From JAVJPJ01 sp040217295 (lineage in GTDB: Bacteria; Pseudomonadota; Alphaproteobacteria; Rhodobacterales; Rhodobacteraceae): DNA of 5,163 nucleotides. Positions 4,258-5,163 of the stretch are shown here, piece by piece (position 1 is the first letter of the stretch; each line of letters opens with the position of its first letter). The stretch is from positions 1-5,163 of the forward strand of contig CAYWTM010000171.1 of assembly GCA_964460185.1 (NCBI GenBank). The letters are read 5' to 3'. The position numbers and the translations under genes were made by a program. The notes below the pieces were generated by a model, which did no database searches, had not been told where the DNA came from, and was given only the letters and a program-made list of their open reading frames with translations.

Positions 4258-5163
4258 TCAGGTCCGCACGCCCGCAAACCGGGTCTGCCAGTCTTCGCGG
4301 TCTTCATCCCCGATCTTGGCAAACAGAACGTCGGGCACGGCGAAGACATGACCGCCGGGCAGTTGCCTCAGGGCCAAGGCGGCGCTTTCGGGCCAGGCGA
4401 GATCCACATTCATCGCCTCGACCATGAGGGCAGCCGCATCCGGAATGAAAGGCGCCGAAAGCCCCGCGTAGAAGGGGATCAGGTTCAGTGCAAAGCGTGT
4501 GATGGCGGCGGCCCGTTCGGGATCTTCCTTGTAGGCCGTCCAGGGGGCAGCCGATTGCAGGTATTCGTTTCCCGCCACCCAGATCGCGCGCAATTCTGAC
4601 GCCGCCTTGCGGATCTCGATGGCGTCCATATGCGCCTGATAGCGTGTCAGCCGCGCCTCCAGATCGATGATCAGCGCCTCTTCCTGCGGGCCATATGCGC
4701 CGCCCTCAGGCACGGCTTCGCCGAATTTCGATCTGCAGAATTTCGTGATCCGGCTGACGAAATTGCCCAGCACGTCGGCAAGATCCTTGTTGACGTCCTG
4801 CTGGAATGTTTCCCAGGTGAATTCGCTATCCGAGGTTTCGGGCGCATGGCTCAGCAACCACCAGCGCCAGTAATCGGATGGCAGGATGGCAAGGGCCTGG
4901 TCCATGAACACGCCGCGGCCCTGGGATGTGCTGAACTGCCCGCCGTCATAGTTCAGGTAGTTGAAGGATTTGATGTAATCCACCAGCTTCCATGGCTCGC
5001 CCGAGCCCAGGATCGTGGCTGGAAAGCTGAGCGTGTGGAAGGGGACGTTGTCCTTGCCCATGAACTGCACGTAACGCACGTCATCGGCGCCCTTGTCGGT
5101 GCGCCACCAGCGTTCCCAGTCGGTGCCTTTGCCTGCTTCGACCCATTCGCCGGCGCAGGCGAT
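4258..5163 (-). CDS. metG: Methionyl-tRNA synthetase, C-terminal 301 residues (5' end outside window)
   Basis: The minus-strand frame is open to the right edge; the GTG at 5079 is internal, since 28 in-frame codons upstream continue the conserved protein (ACAGEWVEAGKG, then WWRTDKGADD). MetRS charges tRNA-Met with methionine in the cytoplasm for initiation and elongation. Family signatures: YVQFMGKDNVPFHTLSFPAT at about 31-50, YLNYDGGQFSTSQGRGVF (69-86) holding the KMSKS-equivalent loop, and DYWRWWLLSHAPETSDSEFTWE (97-118). The helical anticodon-binding domain follows, including VNKDLADVLGNFVSRITKF. The loop reads QFSTS (4924-4938) instead of KMSKS. The protein ends shortly after the anticodon-binding domain, with no C-terminal tRNA-binding (EMAPII-like) domain. 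The HIGH motif and any zinc knuckle are off the window. It is convergent with the FAD gene. Confidence 0.95.
   Translation of the reverse strand: MACAGEWVEAGKGTDWERWWRTDKGADDVRYVQFMGKDNVPFHTLSFPATILGSGEPWKLVDYIKSFNYLNYDGGQFSTSQGRGVFMDQALAILPSDYWRWWLLSHAPETSDSEFTWETFQQDVNKDLADVLGNFVSRITKFCRSKFGEAVPEGGAYGPQEEALIIDLEARLTRYQAHMDAIEIRKAASELRAIWVAGNEYLQSAAPWTAYKEDPERAAAITRFALNLIPFYAGLSAPFIPDAAALMVEAMNVDLAWPESAALALRQLPGGHVFAVPDVLFAKIGDEDREDWQTRFAGVRT

Noticed and set aside
4092..4599. Plus-strand frames overlapping the metG end
   Set aside because: They read antisense through metG and through repeat copy B, with arginine-rich low-complexity products and no recognisable family.

Overview
The window is GC-rich, densely coding bacterial DNA. 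Protein sequence and gene order point to an alphaproteobacterium, most likely Rhodobacterales (Roseobacter/Rhodobacter group). The clues are a threonine synthase tail followed directly by an M16 processing-peptidase-like gene and a RimJ/RimL-type acetyltransferase, a MetRS with a YDGGQFSTSQGRG signature loop, and GC-hairpin intergenic elements ending in GGCCAAGATGAAG. The taxonomic call is from memory of these families, not from a search.

Layout. (1) Positions 1-2326, + strand: a tightly packed unit of the 3' part of thrC, a complete M16 metalloprotease gene (GTG start, 4-base overlap with thrC) and a complete GNAT acetyltransferase gene (1-base overlap). The overlaps imply one transcript and translational coupling. 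The unit is closed by a perfect hairpin plus T6 tract at 2364-2387. (2) Positions 2413-3810, + strand: a complete FAD-linked oxidoreductase of the D-2-hydroxyglutarate/D-lactate dehydrogenase type, starting only 25 bases after that terminator. (3) Positions 3811-4257: 447 bases without a convincing gene between two convergent genes. It holds GC-only hairpins and two inverted copies of a 32-base hairpin element (3955-3986 on +, 4186-4217 on -), one behind each converging gene, with a 199-base interior that can fold. (4) Positions 4258-5163, - strand: the C-terminal 301 residues of methionyl-tRNA synthetase (metG), which enters from the right edge.

Working together. thrC makes threonine, the M16 enzyme is a zinc peptidase, the GNAT protein probably acetylates a protein N-terminus or small amine, and the FAD enzyme oxidises a D-2-hydroxy acid. 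Apart from co-transcription of the first three, nothing ties them into one pathway. This is an ordinary housekeeping stretch. I found no mobile element, CRISPR array, tRNA/rRNA or defence or toxin system, and no evidence of an undescribed multi-gene system. The points most worth a second look are the inverted element pair between the convergent genes, the terminator placed just ahead of the FAD gene, the altered substrate-site residue in the FAD enzyme, and the degenerate KMSKS loop of MetRS.
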